Part shown: piece after piece, positions 50,501-63,700 of the stretch | How positions within the stretch are numbered: the stretch's first letter is position 1 | How the letters are laid out: each line of letters opens with the position of its first letter | Assembly (NCBI GenBank): GCA_034687125.1 | Contig: JAQGBZ010000004.1 | Location: forward strand, 434,001 to 498,000 | Direction of reading: 5' to 3' | DNA length: 64,000 nucleotides | Origin: Neelides folsomi | Taxonomy: Eukaryota > Arthropoda > Collembola > Neelipleona > Neelidae | Program-made: the position numbers and the translations under genes | The notes under the pieces: model-generated | The model's database searches: none | The model's input: the letters and a program-made list of their open reading frames with translations, nothing else | Told to the model about the DNA's origin: nothing

Positions 50501-53500
50501 ATTGAATTCGTATTTTGCACATATAATATTATATACATTTCTTAGGTTCGTTTTTACTATTGAATATTTTGGAAAAATTGGCGTGGTTTGATAAAGGCCG
50601 AACGGACCTACAATTACCCAAAAGGAAGTAATATAAGATTTGCATGTAAAAATTAAGGAAATTTTAGGTGTCGGTTGGAAAGGAAATCAATTAGGGCGTA
50701 AAGGAAAAGATTTAAGAATTCCCTATCCCATTTCAGGTCATTTGATTTGATTACAAAGGATTTGAAGGATGATGATGATGTGGGGGAGACGAGCGAAACC
50801 CCATAATTTTCTCATGTCAAAAATGATTGTTTACGAGCCATGCAAAGGATCCATTCTCGATTGATCCCCTCACTCTTTCTTGAAGGGAAAAAGAAAGGAG
50901 TTTTTTGAAGGGACCAAATTGGAGCTGTAGGATTTCTATCAAATTTCGTATTCTCCAAAAACTCTCAGATGAGTTTGAAATGTAGGGCGGTGTGTATAGG
51001 AAACAATTTATGCAATATTTCATTCCACTATATTCCTCTCTAACTGTACACTCATATATACAGGATTATTCGTATATAGTATGTATGGTACATATATATG
51101 TATAGTGGTACATGAGAAAGAGATGCTTAAATAAACAAAGAGACTCATTGTCAGGGATTTTGAGAATTTTTGAACTTCCCTTAAACTTCGGTTTGAAGGG
51201 GATGAACTTGGAAGTCGTTGGGTGTTTGAAGATTGAAAGGTATGTCTATAGCTCACCATCTTTGAATTTGTTATGAGTTGATATGAGTAATTGGCCCATT
51301 CCCTTCGGATGTCTCTCTTACATTAGAGATGAGCGGGTGGCTGGAATGAAAGTTCAAAGTCTTGTAGGAATTCCGATCTTCATTCTCCTCCTTCGTTGTG
51401 GAACTGAAACTTTATTTCTATCTAGTTTTTAGCTGGTTTTTCTATTTAGTTTTTCTATCCAGTTTTTGAGAGTGGAACGACGGTCACCGAATGGAATTCG
51501 TCCCCACCCATTCGGAGTCCGAATTTCTGACTTCCCTCCCTTCCGCAAGGTCCACAACTCTGAGGAATTTTATTTACGTTTCTCGGTCCGGAGAGACCTT
51601 TTGATATTTAAGTCACGTCACACTTTGAAGATGTCTCAGGAGGAGTTCGTTTTTCTTGGGTGATGCGACTTTATTTCAAATTCTGGAAATCACTGCTCTA
51701 AGACTTTCCGGCTTTCCGAAAGCTCTGCCCAACGGCTCATCTTTCCCTCATTACCTTCAATGGCTTCAATACTTTCAATACTGTACAGGATGGGTGGAAT
51801 ATTGGGATTACCAATATTGGTATGAAAGCCGGTAGCGAAAGAATTTTTGTTGACTTCCAACTTTCCCACACACCTTGAGGAATTGACGTCCTAACAAACA
51901 ATCCAAATCCTGAAATCCACATCATTGAATTCTGTGTCGATGGAATTGTCAAATGAAATTTTCCCCACGATTCAATCTGAGTTCGCGGGGAGACAATCAG
52001 TTTTCTCGATGGATTCTCTGATTGTAATTCCTCTCGCTTCGTGATTTTCCTTCCACTTCAATCTTCACCAATTGTTCCCTAATACATACACTCCGGATAA
52101 ATAAGCCCAATTTACTGAAATAAAAGTCAAAGTCTCCGTGATGATTTTGATATTGACAGAATGCATTATTGTGTATGCTTTGTGGTTTTTTATTGAAGAG
52201 CACAAGAGCAGAGAGGCCAAAAGCATATACCAATACAGCCCTAATACTTAATTCATTCTTTTTATTCTACAAGTGTAAGAAAGTGATTTTGTTAACCATT
52301 TGATTGTATTAAATTAAAGACTTACGTTGCTTATTTTTATAATAGTTGAATAAAAAATATAAGGAATTTAAAGTTGATTAATACAAACAGTTTTACATTA
52401 AATACCATACAATATTATATTTATGTATATTTTACCATGTTTTGTATTATGTTATATTATTGTATATTTATGAATATTTTATATATTGTATGTTTGCATG
52501 TATTGTATTTGTTGTTTAGAATGTTGCCTGGATTTATAAGATTGGATAAAATGATTTCTTTGAAGTTGTTTGGCACAGTTCTGAACTCATTTGGTCTTAA
52601 TATACGATTTGTAGTTGGAGTTGAGGGTTCATGGACAGCCTTTTGGTTTTGTGCCTTAATTGAAGAAGACTTTCTAAATAAGAGAAGACTTAAGAGAGAA
52701 TTAAGGTCTAAATTTTGGATTCAGACGGGTGGATGTGAAGACTTGGAGTTGGATTAAAATTGAATCCTTGTAACTCTTATTTAACATGAGGATGTCTTTG
52801 GGATTGGAATGAATATATGATTCTATGCAGGTACAGAGAACATCAGGCCTACTGTCACTTTTCATTTCGTATCGAGAAAATCATGGATTTCGCTCAGCCC
52901 TTCTAAGTGGAGCTGAAGGAAAAGGGCATTTGGAATTGGAAAGCCATGGAATGAAATAGTGAAATACTTAGGCGGTATTCCATATAAAATCAAGGATGTA
53001 TTATATCCCTCTGGTTCCCATCTCTTTCTAACCTAACCTACTCAGGCCTAACCTATCTCTTTTCGGTTCTCGGAGTGTTCGGAGAAGTAGGCTCAATAAG
53101 TTTGAGTGGTTGAGAGAGAACTTGGAGTAATTCGCTCTTTCTTTCATCCGCTGAGGAAGGATGGGCTGACTAAAGAGAGTCAGGTGTGAAGGTTCCCTCA
53201 CCTCAGCACCGGAGACCCGAAGCTCCTCGGAAGTCGGTGAAAGCGAAGCACGCGATATTTTATTCCGACCAACTTTGTTGAGAAGAATAGGAATCACCAG
53301 CTTGGCGTGGGAACTCGGACCGGCCAAGGTGGACATCCCATTCCCATCCCCAGGAAGGAATCCGACCCCAACACACATTCGTATAAATACGAGTACTTGT
53401 ATAAATATATATCTACTCCGAATACTCCCAATAGTAAGAATAAGAGGAACAGACTAATCGTAATTCGCAAGGCTCTTCGGATCCCATGATCCTCAATCTT

Positions 53501-56500
53501 CGTGGCAGGCGACAGAAATACAAACACAATGGTGATACAAATACAATGGATTTGATCGCAAAAACTTCGTTTACCTTCTTAGTCCTTTTCATACGCTAAG
53601 GAAGTCTTTTTAAACCTCTCTCGTCTCTTTTTTAAGAAAAACTTTGAAAGAATCGAACAACTTGTAGAAATTCCATTAGCACCCTCAGAAACTCACAACG
53701 ACTGGTGAGAAGAATACAAAATATAATACAAATAAAATGGTTCCTGTCATAATTTCCATTTAAACGTTTGTTTGGCCATTCTGTCTAATAATGATTAATT
53801 TTCCTTGATTCATTGAAAATTAATAAGTTTTTTCTAGACATTTGTCAAATGCGATTTATCTTGGCAAAATTAATTTAAAGAATAATCGTTCTCATTAAAA
53901 ATACATGCACACTTATCATTTTATAATAAGTCTTTATATACAGGTAGGTGTGTTTTTTTGGCGTTTGTTTTGCAATTTAATTTTGATGTTTGTATTTGAT
54001 TTGATTTATGTTTTTGCATAAATTGATTTTGTTTATTTTTGGGGTTTTTGGTTCTTTTTTCTTTTTGTAGTAAATAAATATCGTTATTTCTAGATGGAAA
54101 ATTGAACTAGCGGTTTATTGAAGTTAATAAATGTTATTTTGATTTGAGATTCTAGGACCATTGAGACTTGATGGGAGATTGGGAGCTATTAAGTTTATAT
54201 GGAGTAGTAAATATACAAGATATCAGTATCATAATAGAGATATTTGAGAAGCCAAGAAAAGAATAAGAAAAAGAATTTCTGATTCTCCCAACATTTATTT
54301 TTTAATAAAAGAGTCAAAGCGACTTGGGTTGAGTGAACCATCCAGTCTGAGCTGTTTCCTATATTAATCTCCTATAAGTGCTCGTCCTGCTCGTCTTTGT
54401 CACTATTGATTCAATAAAAGATTGAAAGAAAGAAAGAAATGACAAATTTTGTGGGGATCAAATCAAATTAATTCGATCCAATCCCTTTTATTTCCGCTTT
54501 ACTCTCACGCGCCTCAAAAACTGCTCACTCTCAGAGTCTCAGAAGCTCAAGGATTGAATCTTGAGAATTCGAATCCGGGATCATATGAGTAAGTGTGTTG
54601 GAAAAAAGAATTCCATGGTCAGTTAAGGACCATTTTTGTTCCTTTTTTATTTGGAATGATCTGAGTCGGTGGTTGGATCCCTGTAATGGCCACTTTGTGG
54701 TTTCTTTGGATCCATCATCTTTATCATACTCCTATTCTTTCTCGGATACATTTCCCTTCCATATTGAAGTTCCATAGTAGGATGGAGTTTTACGTGTAGT
54801 ATCCAAGCTCCATACTATTCTTCGCTCTATTATTAATGGGGAGTAATAATAGTTCCCAGACTTGGTCGATCCTCCGATGCCCCTTCTGACTAATCGCATT
54901 TCGTCCTTCCTCTTTTATCATCCCACTCTGATTGAATTATCAAATATCACCCAAAACCTTTTCTCAGACCTCTCCTCCTTAATGGAAGATGAAATAAATC
55001 TTTGGGCCAATAAACTTCAATCATTCTTCCCTTTTTATTAACCGGTTTTTATTGTTTTTTCCCATTTTTATTCTTTTATGAACCACTTTAATGCCAGCTC
55101 TAATAAACTCTTGCATTCTAAATAATAAACAATCAAAATCACACAAGTCATAATATCCAAAAATCGAAAGTCATATACAAAGTCGAAGTCATTAACTGTA
55201 ATTTCTCAACTGCAATTTCTTAACTGCATTTTTGATCTGTTTCGTTTCATTCAATTTCTTAATTGCACTTTCTTAATGTTTTGTTTCATTCAATTCCTTA
55301 ATGTTTTATAGTCTTATGTTTAGTGTCTTAAAAGTTCAATTAAATAATTAGAAACATAAAATAATTTATTTTATTGTTTTGGGTTCTTTTAGTCTTTTTC
55401 AGTCATCTTGGTTTATTTACTACCTTCATTATTTTACAATTTCTTACTAATGAGCACTAAAGAAGTTTATACATATATAGTTCATACATTATACATTGCT
55501 ATAAAAGGAATTCATGTTTAAATAGAAACTTTAAGTATTCTATATTAAGTCAGTAGTTCTTATTTATTACAGATAGTTGTTGGAGAAGAATAAAATATCT
55601 GTATGTATAGTAGGTATTGTATTGGAGTTTTTATTAAGCCAAGAATAAATAAATAAAAGGATTTTGGGAAACTAATGAGTTATAATGTGTAAACTGCATG
55701 TGAGTTGAAGAAAGGGAATAATTGGGAGATTTTGCATCAAGAAGGGCTAATGAGTTGGTAATAATCTATTGAGCGTCGTAACAATAAACCGGGAGTTGGA
55801 AGGAGTTAAAGGAGTCAAGCGTCTTAATGAACCTTGTGGTTTCTCGAAATAGAATGGACAGAAATGAATGGAACTAAAGGGGGAATGAAAGAGGGCGAGT
55901 TTATTAAAGCAAAGAACCGCGGGTCGTAGTTAGCAAACTGAGACCCGAAGAAACTGCCCCCATTCCTTTAGCTATAATTCTCTCTGCAATGGGGAGAGAT
56001 CGGGAGTTTCGGGTAAGGAAGGGATCGTTCTCCACACGAGAGAAGTGTCCTAATGGAACACCATTTGAACCTAAGCCTCCAATCCAGCCACATCTAACTC
56101 CTGAAACTATTCTCATCAATGATAATTGTGATTGTGGTAGGGGAAATTTATGTCCTGGCCGCAAGGCGAAATGCAACCAAGGTGTATAAAACTAAATATA
56201 AACTAATTGTAACTATAATCAAGAGATATAATGTACAAACAAGGAGGAACCTTATTCAACAATTATAAATGAAACACACCGATAGGAGACTATAGTTTTG
56301 AATAACTCCTTTATATAAGTAGAGTAGGTACATGTGGCCCGGTATAATAAATAAATTCCTTTCTCAGGTGTCAAGGGGGGGAAATGGGTTTATTTTATTT
56401 ATTTACATACCCGAGAACACTAACAAGGCAAGGATAATCCGGAATTGTTCATTTTTAATTTGAGATGTTAATTTGCTATTCCTTGATTCTCTGTATCTAA

Positions 56501-56548
56501 TTTTTTGGCTATATTCCAAAATCCATAATTTGTTAAATATACTTTAAG
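47591..56548. other. Gene-free stretch
   Basis: About 9 kb. At 48,260-48,390 there is a degenerate GTATGTAAAGTATT-type tandem array. A minus frame at 49404-49198 has three Cys pairs (LCNLCK, PCTKC, CPVCG) but no partner exons. At 53028-53054 lie CTAACCTAACCTA and CCTAACCT telomere-like words. At 55,195-55,312 TTTCATTCAATT(T/C)CTTAA(T/C)TG words repeat. No gene supported. Confidence 0.4.
53028..53054 (-). repeat. Short telomere-like (CCTAA)n words
   Basis: CTAACCTAACCTA followed by a diverged CCTAACCT. Third interstitial TTAGG-type site in the window. Confidence 0.6.
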
Positions 56549-56642
56549 TACAGAGTGGACCAGAGTTAAATATTTTTATTAAATTTTTCATAACTCAAAA
56601 AAGATACTCAGAAAATATATTCCTTAACTCTTGTTCAGGATG
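56549..56642. mobile_element. Related hairpin MITE abutting copy 4
   Basis: Starts TACAGAGTGGACCAGAGTTAA; near its right end the inverted TTAACTCTTG (56,623-56,632) pairs with it, and the two halves contain CATAACTC/GAGTAT-type complementary words. It ends where the next element begins. Confidence 0.5.
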
Positions 56643-56766
56643 TACAGGATGCGTCTAAAATTTCTTTCTTTTTTATATGATGGTCTATTTAAAAAAGAAA
56701 AAAATTTCTTTCTTTTTTAAATAGACCATCATATAAAAAAGAAAGAAATTTTTGACACACTCTGTA
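56643..56766. mobile_element. Hairpin MITE, TACAG-end family, copy 4 (long palindrome)
   Basis: 124 bp forming an almost perfect palindrome: arms of about 58 bp with AAATTTCTTTCTTTTTTATA and the inverted repeat, and outer ends TACAGGATGCGTC / GACACACTCTGTA. A TA is present at each end. The stem is long enough to make a hairpin transcript if transcribed. Confidence 0.85.
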
Positions 56767-58499
56767 TTAAGTATAAAAAGAATTTAATTTTTAAGTACTA
56801 TTTTGTATAGTACATATGTATTTCTGTCAATATAATAACGAATTTGGGAATATTGTATCTTAAAAAATATTACATTGGTATAAAAATGTACTAGAAGTAC
56901 CAAATGTGATTTTCCAATGAAGACGTTTGAAATTTCAAATGGTGAAAGCGGAACATGTCATATAAAAAATTTCCATAATAATCATAAAAATTTCTGAATC
57001 CAATGCATGAAAAATGAAAAGGCAATAAGGCAGTAATACCCTGGTCGGTTAGGCCTTAGGGAGGAAGAACTAAAAATTCAAATGTGTGGGGAGAAAAAGG
57101 TAAACCCAAAGAGAGTAATTTGGATGTAAAGAGAGTTTCCCTATTTTTTCATCTTCATCCTCCTCGTTCATGTCCAGAGGAGGAAAAGTTATACAAATTG
57201 AATTGAGGGTGAAAATGAATTGAATTGGGTCGACGGCTCGAATGGCTCCAAGGTTTAAAGAACGACTCCTTTGCTTTATTTGCCCCGAGACTTGAATTTC
57301 CTCTTCCGAGTTGACTTTATTGGCTCAAGAGAGAAATTTCATAAATGCATTGGGAATCAGAATCAGCCAAAGTTGTGTGGTTTCTCTCCCTTTTCTCTCC
57401 CTTCTTCTTCCTTCTTCCTTCTTCTTCTTCCTCAAAGGCGAATTGCCGAATTGGGGAGAAGATTGAGGAAATCCAAAATTTGACTCAGGATTCCCAGACA
57501 TGATTCCAAAGTCAAGTGGGTGAGCCAAAGGGTGATAAAAAGGATGAATGATAGATAAGCGAGAGTCAGTCCATCGAAATGCGGAATAAGAATGGATGAG
57601 GGACCCTAAGCCTGCCAAATTCCCCCTAACTTTCAAAGGGAGAGTGAAAGGAAGAGAAATAGGGAAAACTTGGGAGGCTCCAAATGCCCGGGTTAGACAA
57701 GGATCCCAATGAACATACACTTCATCCGCCGCCGTGTGACACTCAAAAGGAAGTGGTAGACGAGCGGAGTGTCTTGAGGGGATGGCTGCGGATGTCTTCA
57801 CAATGCTCACAAATGTATTCCACAAATTCACAATTTTCCTTCAGGGCTCTTCTCAATACATCATTTACTCTTATATTTAATATAAAAATATATTATATAT
57901 TTATAAGATATACTGTATATTTATAATATGTATGTAATATTCATATTTATTATGTAAGGATATTTATTTTATAACATGTATGATATGAAGATATTTCTCT
58001 CTTTACATGTCATGTCATTGGTATCAATTTGCCCTGAGGCTATCACACTTTTCTAATTTCCTATTTTAAATAAAGTGTTTCTCAAACATGGTTATCAATT
58101 CCCCTCTTTGTTTATTCTGTGTTCCTTTCACGAGAACCTCAGCGGCTGACAGGGGGAACAAACGACGTTAAATATTTAAATTAACATGCCTCGTGCCCCC
58201 ATGCATAAAAGACTAGGTCAGGCAGAATACGTGGCAGGATATAGACAAGTGTACATAGGGGCCAGTGCCAGTCCATGTCACGCATTAAATTAATCTTGTA
58301 GAAAGAGAGATAGGAAGACGCCAAATCGTGTGGTTCATTCATTTCATACAATAATTCCACTTCCCATCTCGTATGCATGAAACAACATTCGACCAAACCA
58401 CACAGAAACTTTTCGGGATTAAACGTCCGGATCAAATCAACTGAGGAGGCCGGCGGAAAAGAATCTTAATCAAACCAATGAAAAGAAATGATTAAAGTG
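56767..58499. other. Gene-free stretch
   Basis: A 168-codon minus frame at 57831-57325 is the longest open frame of the gene-free region, but it is Arg/Lys/Glu low-complexity at its end (derived from a CTTCTTC tract at 57,390-57,430) and has no motif. Nothing else supported. Confidence 0.4.
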
Positions 58500-58577
58500 A
58501 GTATACTTTTAAACTATACTTTAAACTATACTTAAAAGAGTATACTTAAATATAGTTTAAGTATAGTTTAAAAAGTA
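58500..58577. repeat. AGTATAC/AAACTATACT inverted repeat
   Basis: About 78 bp. The left half (AGTATACTTTTAAACTATAC, then TTTAAACTATACTT) is the inverted repeat of the right half with few mismatches. Confidence 0.75.
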
Positions 58578-60735
58578 AGAGAAATTTGTAAGAGTCAAAC
58601 TGAGAAAATTTCTTCTATTGAGATGATGCTTATGATTCGGAAATTCCTTTTTCATCTCCCAGATCGGCCCTGTTCCACTTTCTCTCATTTTTCTCGCTCC
58701 ATCTCTTGCTAGTTGAAATTCCGCGGAGGGACTTATTAGAAGTTAAAATTAAGATTTAGATCCGAACCTTTGGAGAACGAACAAAGCTCAGAGGCCAAGA
58801 ATAGGCCTAGCAAAAAACTTGGTTTAATTTTAGCGCCCTTCCCATCCCAACTCCTTCAAATACACAGAACATGACAAATTCTTGTGTAGTAAAATCGGAA
58901 TTTTATTATTTTATGAGAATTTCCAATTTCATGTGTGGATAATTTTCCCATGCATTATTTATATTTGTCAACTTCATAGCCTATGGCAAAAGCTATAGAT
59001 TTTATATCATATACAAGAAGCTCATATAACTCACAAGCTCATATAACTTTGAGTAAGTATATATACAGTAAGTATACAGTATGTGTAAGTATAAGTGCTC
59101 TATATTAGTAATATTAATATATAAAATATACAAGTATGGTATATGTATTAAATCGAACGTAGAGATAATTTCTCAGAAGTAAAATTACTAATAGGAAAAA
59201 AGAACATGAATCTCTGTTGTGAATATAATGGTTAAACGAATGAGCCTAAAGGGTCAATTTGCTCTCCCGAATAAAATGAATGTGTTGAGGTCATCAGTAT
59301 TCCAGTGAGGTGTCCTTTTTTCGGCCGGTTGGGCGAAGTCTGGAAACGATAACGATAACGGTGCCGTGAGTCTGACAAATTATTGTCTCGTCTCATTGAT
59401 CTCCTCTCTCTCTTTATGGGCAGATCCTTTAAACGGACTCTCGGTCTCAAATGTTCCATATCAGTTGTCCTTACGAGTTTTTTGCCCATTATTTTGGCGG
59501 GATCTTGGGAGGATGTTGGGAAGACCCGGGCCGGGAGACGACACTTGATTCCCAGGGACTCCCGTTTAATGTGAGTAGTGGCCCGTTGATTGAAGACATG
59601 GGGACAAAAAGAGTCGGGAGCTTGAGGGGTTCAGGTTCAATTAGGAAATCGATAGGCTCCTCTCAACCTCGGGAGCTTATCCGGTTAACTTGGGATTAAC
59701 GGGCTTCCGCTGTCCCATAACTTACCCCTCGACCTGTGAAATACAGCCACATGTACACAAACCATTTGGAAAAACATAGCCAGTTTTCATAGGAAATTCT
59801 GTATTTAACTTCTATTTGCACTATTTACCTTTTTATCGCGATTTCCCATCAACCATGCTTCATTTCTCGTTTAGTAAATGTTGCATTTACAGTCAGGTCA
59901 TACAATGAAATTCATAATGAATCATTTTTCAAATCATTCTTTATAAATTACAACTTACAATTATTTATGAATGCAATTGAGTCAATATTCGCATTTATTT
60001 ATAACAATAAATTATTTTTATTGCGTCACTCTATGGTATACTATACAATATCTAAACTTACATTTTCCAGTTAATTCTTATATTAAAACATTAAAATTTT
60101 TAACTTTATGGCGTTTACTTAACATTATTACTAAAGTATTAAAGTAGAATTGAATTACAATTTACCATAAACTGACAGCTGATTGTTTCTTCTTCACCAA
60201 TTAAAATATTAAAATATTAATTTACTATGTAGTATTTTGGATATCAATAATCTTAAAAATTTCAAATGGGAAAGTGCAATTTGAAAAATTAGTTTTTAAA
60301 GACTGTATACTCTCCTGATCTGTATTTTAAATGGCTATTATTTTCAATATAAAGTAAAAATTATTTTTAATGGCCATAAGACCCATAAGAACGACTTAAA
60401 CAGTAGCTCCTTGTTTGCTTTTAATTCTTTCTCTTCACATTATTTTTGAAATGATGTTGTTAGGTCGTTGATGGAACTTGTTGACAAATGCAGCGTAGCG
60501 GAAGTTGGCACCGCAAAAGTCAAGTCCCCATATTGAGGCATAAATCAGTAGGAAAAATGTGTCCTGATGAGAGTTTTATTCTCCCCATAAATTCCTCCCA
60601 TCGGCTTATTATTATTTTATAGGTGTATTAAACTCCCCAACTAATGAGCTCCAACTCTCTCGTCTTCCCCACAGCACGACCTTATAAAATAAATGGACAA
60701 AGTATGTTCTTTAATCTCCCTTACGACTCTTCCAG
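58578..60735. other. Upstream region of the LRR gene
   Basis: No gene. Should contain the promoter and 5' UTR of the LRR gene starting at 60736. Overlapping frames at 59,230-59,700 on both strands look like shadows. Confidence 0.4.
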
Positions 60736-63700
60736 ATGCCGTCCGGTCTTTGGCTCCGAATTTCTTCCTTCCTCATGACAACGAGTCTTTTCTCTCTCGT
60801 CACCCTCGCCAAGTTTGCAGCAAAGGAAGGCCGGAACGAGACTCTGCCCATTTCTTCCTCTTCCCCTTCCGCTGCCCCGGTCGTCCAGCTCTCCTTTCTC
60901 CATCCCCACGGTTCCGGACATTCCCATCAACACAGTCAGTCGGAAACGTTCATTCAGTGCCACTTCAATCCGCTCTGTTACTGCAAGTATGACCAACGGA
61001 CGGAGATTTACGACACGCTCACCCGCCTCTGGCAGCTCGTCGGCTTTGAGCCCAACACGTTCCTCGGGACGGTCGCCGAGCTTCAAAAGACCATGAAGAA
61101 TGACCCAATCACCACTTACCATTTCTCGGAAGGGGAAATCACTTCCCTTGCTCACCTCATTGTCAATGCGTCCATGGTCCCTTCTTATGGAGCAGGGCTC
61201 AGTGGAAGTTTCCCGAGTCTTCTTGAGCCAGGACCCATTTTCGACATTGACTGTACTGACGTGCCAATTGCGCTCATTCCCACAGGTAGGACAATAATTC
61301 GTATGCTTACAAAATTATAAAATACATTGTGCATGATATGTATAGTAAATTTTATGGTACATAATATGTATGGTACATGATAATAAAATAATAATGGTAG
61401 ATTTAACTATGTATTTAATGTAAATATTATAGTTATATTTGGGCGACTATCGCATGTTTGATGACACTATGATAGGAAACCTCCATTTTTCCCCTCATTG
61501 CATTTCGCAAACTCATTTGAGTCATTTTATATTAATTTAAAAGAGTAATTGTAAATGATGGCTTGAGAGTCAACATGGAATTATTAAGTGGTGGATAAAT
61601 AGACGTTCCACATGGTCTTTTTGAAAAGACAGTTTTGGGATTTATGCACAGTACATGAAATGTAAATACCTTTGGAAGCGACTTGCATTTGGGATTTGGT
61701 GTGTATTGGGAAGTATGGGGAGACAACCTCACGATTCAATCCACATGACTGCTCTGGCAATTTTCAATAAATTAGCAGCCCACTCCTCTAAATGGACTTG
61801 TGATGGAGAGAAAGAGAATCCACACACACTTTCCACACAAAATCATGCATGTTGGCGACTCGCAAATGGGAATTTATTTTCCTTTCCCAGTTTGTGAACC
61901 GAAACGTGAACCCCAATTGCGGTAGGAAAAGTTAAATAACTCACTATTCAAATCCACACAATAAACCATGGCCAGTTTGATCATGTTTAATTCCGATTAG
62001 TAAGAATAATAATTTTGTTTCGCTGTATGCTCAATAAATTAACTTTGTTAAATTTTAATTTATCACATTGTTTGTCTACATACTTATAGAATTTCTATTA
62101 AGAACCTCTTAATGTCCAAATTCCAATATTAACTTTGTTTAACCATTATTCAATAATACAAAAGCAAAATACCAATATGACTAATATACAGGTAGTGTAA
62201 GTAATATACAGATGCTTAAATCAAATATTTATTTATAAGGTCATTATGAAATTATGCTTATTGAGGAAACTTTAATGGACAAATAAACATAAATAATGTT
62301 ATAATGCTTACACAGGCTACAAATATTAATCCAAGTTGATGAATCATTTTAATTTATATTTATGAAGTAATCTAAATTACAACTTTAGTTAAAGTAGTTC
62401 TGATACACGAGAACTATGTACATTAAGAGTGATATGTATTTAACTATGATTATTATACAGCTAATTACTTAACTTGTTTAAATGCATTAAATGTCTATTT
62501 AATTGTTTTATGTTTCCATTAATTTACTAATTAAAGAAAAATCGGATTGTAGACCTTTGTTTTAAATTAGTAGATTGAGGACTCACACGATAGTACTTAT
62601 TTAGCGGAGTTGTGAGAGATATTCATAGGGAAGAAGGGCAGAAATAAATTAAAGGTGGGTAAAACCGGTGAGAGTTGCAGAGAGTTGATATCCAGACAAA
62701 AGCCGGGTTCGCGTGTCATGGAACACTTTCCCCAAGTTGGAATTATTACACTCGTGGGATTTCCTCGACCCTTTAACACTCGCATTTATTGCCATCGAAT
62801 AGTCTATCTATCTAAATTGGATAAAAGATTCCAAAGCTCCTTTTTCCGATTGTCTTACATACCCGTTGGTCTATCAATGTTGGTTAATTTCATTTAACTA
62901 AATGTACCAATAAGTATACAATGTCTTGTAAAAACATGAAAAACTAAACTAACCTAACCAAATACCATAATTCTACTAACTACGTACAAATACTTATGAA
63001 TACTTACTAAATATGTAAGTATTTGTATGGTAAATTGCTTTTAAAAAATACAAGTTATTATTTTAGGTTAGGTTAGGTTAGTCTGTCTTTAATGTTATTT
63101 TTACTTTTATAGTTTATTTAGTCATTGAATGTTTTTCATAAAAATTAATTTATTAAATATATTCAATAATATTATAACAGATTATTTTTCTTTAGTGAAG
63201 ATTCAAGTATAAGAAGTTAGTTTATTAATTTTATTAAATTGTTTTTTCGAACGAGTGATTTATAAAATCCAAGATTGTAAATAATACCACAAAAGGAGAC
63301 GAGGAAGTAATTGAGATGAATGGAGAAGTTTGGAAGGAATAATTTGAATGAAAATGTTTGTGAATCCCTCGGTGTTGGGATTGGAATCTTTCTTTCATTT
63401 TGTCTCTGCGGTTGTGGAGCTCTTCGCCGTTTCTAAGCAAGTGTTAAAGATGGGAATGATTTATGTCTTTTCATCTTTACTTCGTTATGGACAAGATCAT
63501 GAAGATTCAGTGAGCTGAGGCATTGTGTTTCTCTCGCTGTCTCCTTCTCCCCAACTTTGGTTCTGCCATGATAATAATAATGGTTTCTTCTCTTTCAGAG
63601 TACAACTCTCACGGAGTGATTTCTCACGTTAGTGTCACGGGCTCAAAATTAAGCATGCTCGACGGGTCAGCTTTTGCCGGTTTAGAAATTCAGGGCATCC

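Larger units (their letters stand above)
28360..60735. other. 32-kb gene-free region
   Basis: Between PSMD12 and the LRR gene I find no open frame with protein-family features apart from one broken transposase. Frames of 60-168 codons do occur, but they are low-complexity or frame-shadow translations without splice partners. By eye the sequence is less AT-rich than the 28 kb to its left and has long purine- or pyrimidine-rich stretches. It holds the MITEs, foldback element, tandem repeats and microsatellite listed separately. It may be the regulatory domain or an extended 5' region of the LRR gene; that is inference. Confidence 0.5.

Noticed and set aside
52374-52757. 127-codon plus-strand open frame starting with a hydrophobic Tyr/Ile/Leu-rich stretch
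   Set aside because: Starts without ATG in AT-rich DNA, composition simply mirrors T-rich sequence, no recognised domain.
54555-54600. TTCGAATCC-like stretch resembling a tRNA T-loop
   Set aside because: No paired T-stem, anticodon arm or acceptor stem around it; the similar GTTCGAATC at about 9934 fails the same way.
57325-57831. 168-codon minus-strand open frame
   Set aside because: End is Lys/Glu/Arg low complexity read from a CTTCTTC tract; no motif, no splice partners, overlaps frames on the other strand.
28360-60735. Known microRNA precursors
   Set aside because: I looked for mature sequences of several conserved arthropod microRNAs (let-7, miR-1, miR-8, miR-124, bantam, miR-100/125) and found none, though a by-eye scan is not exhaustive.
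60721-61155. 144-codon minus-strand frame opposite the LRR gene's first exon
   Set aside because: Antisense shadow of a GC-rich coding exon; the plus strand has signal peptide, cysteine cap and matching splice.
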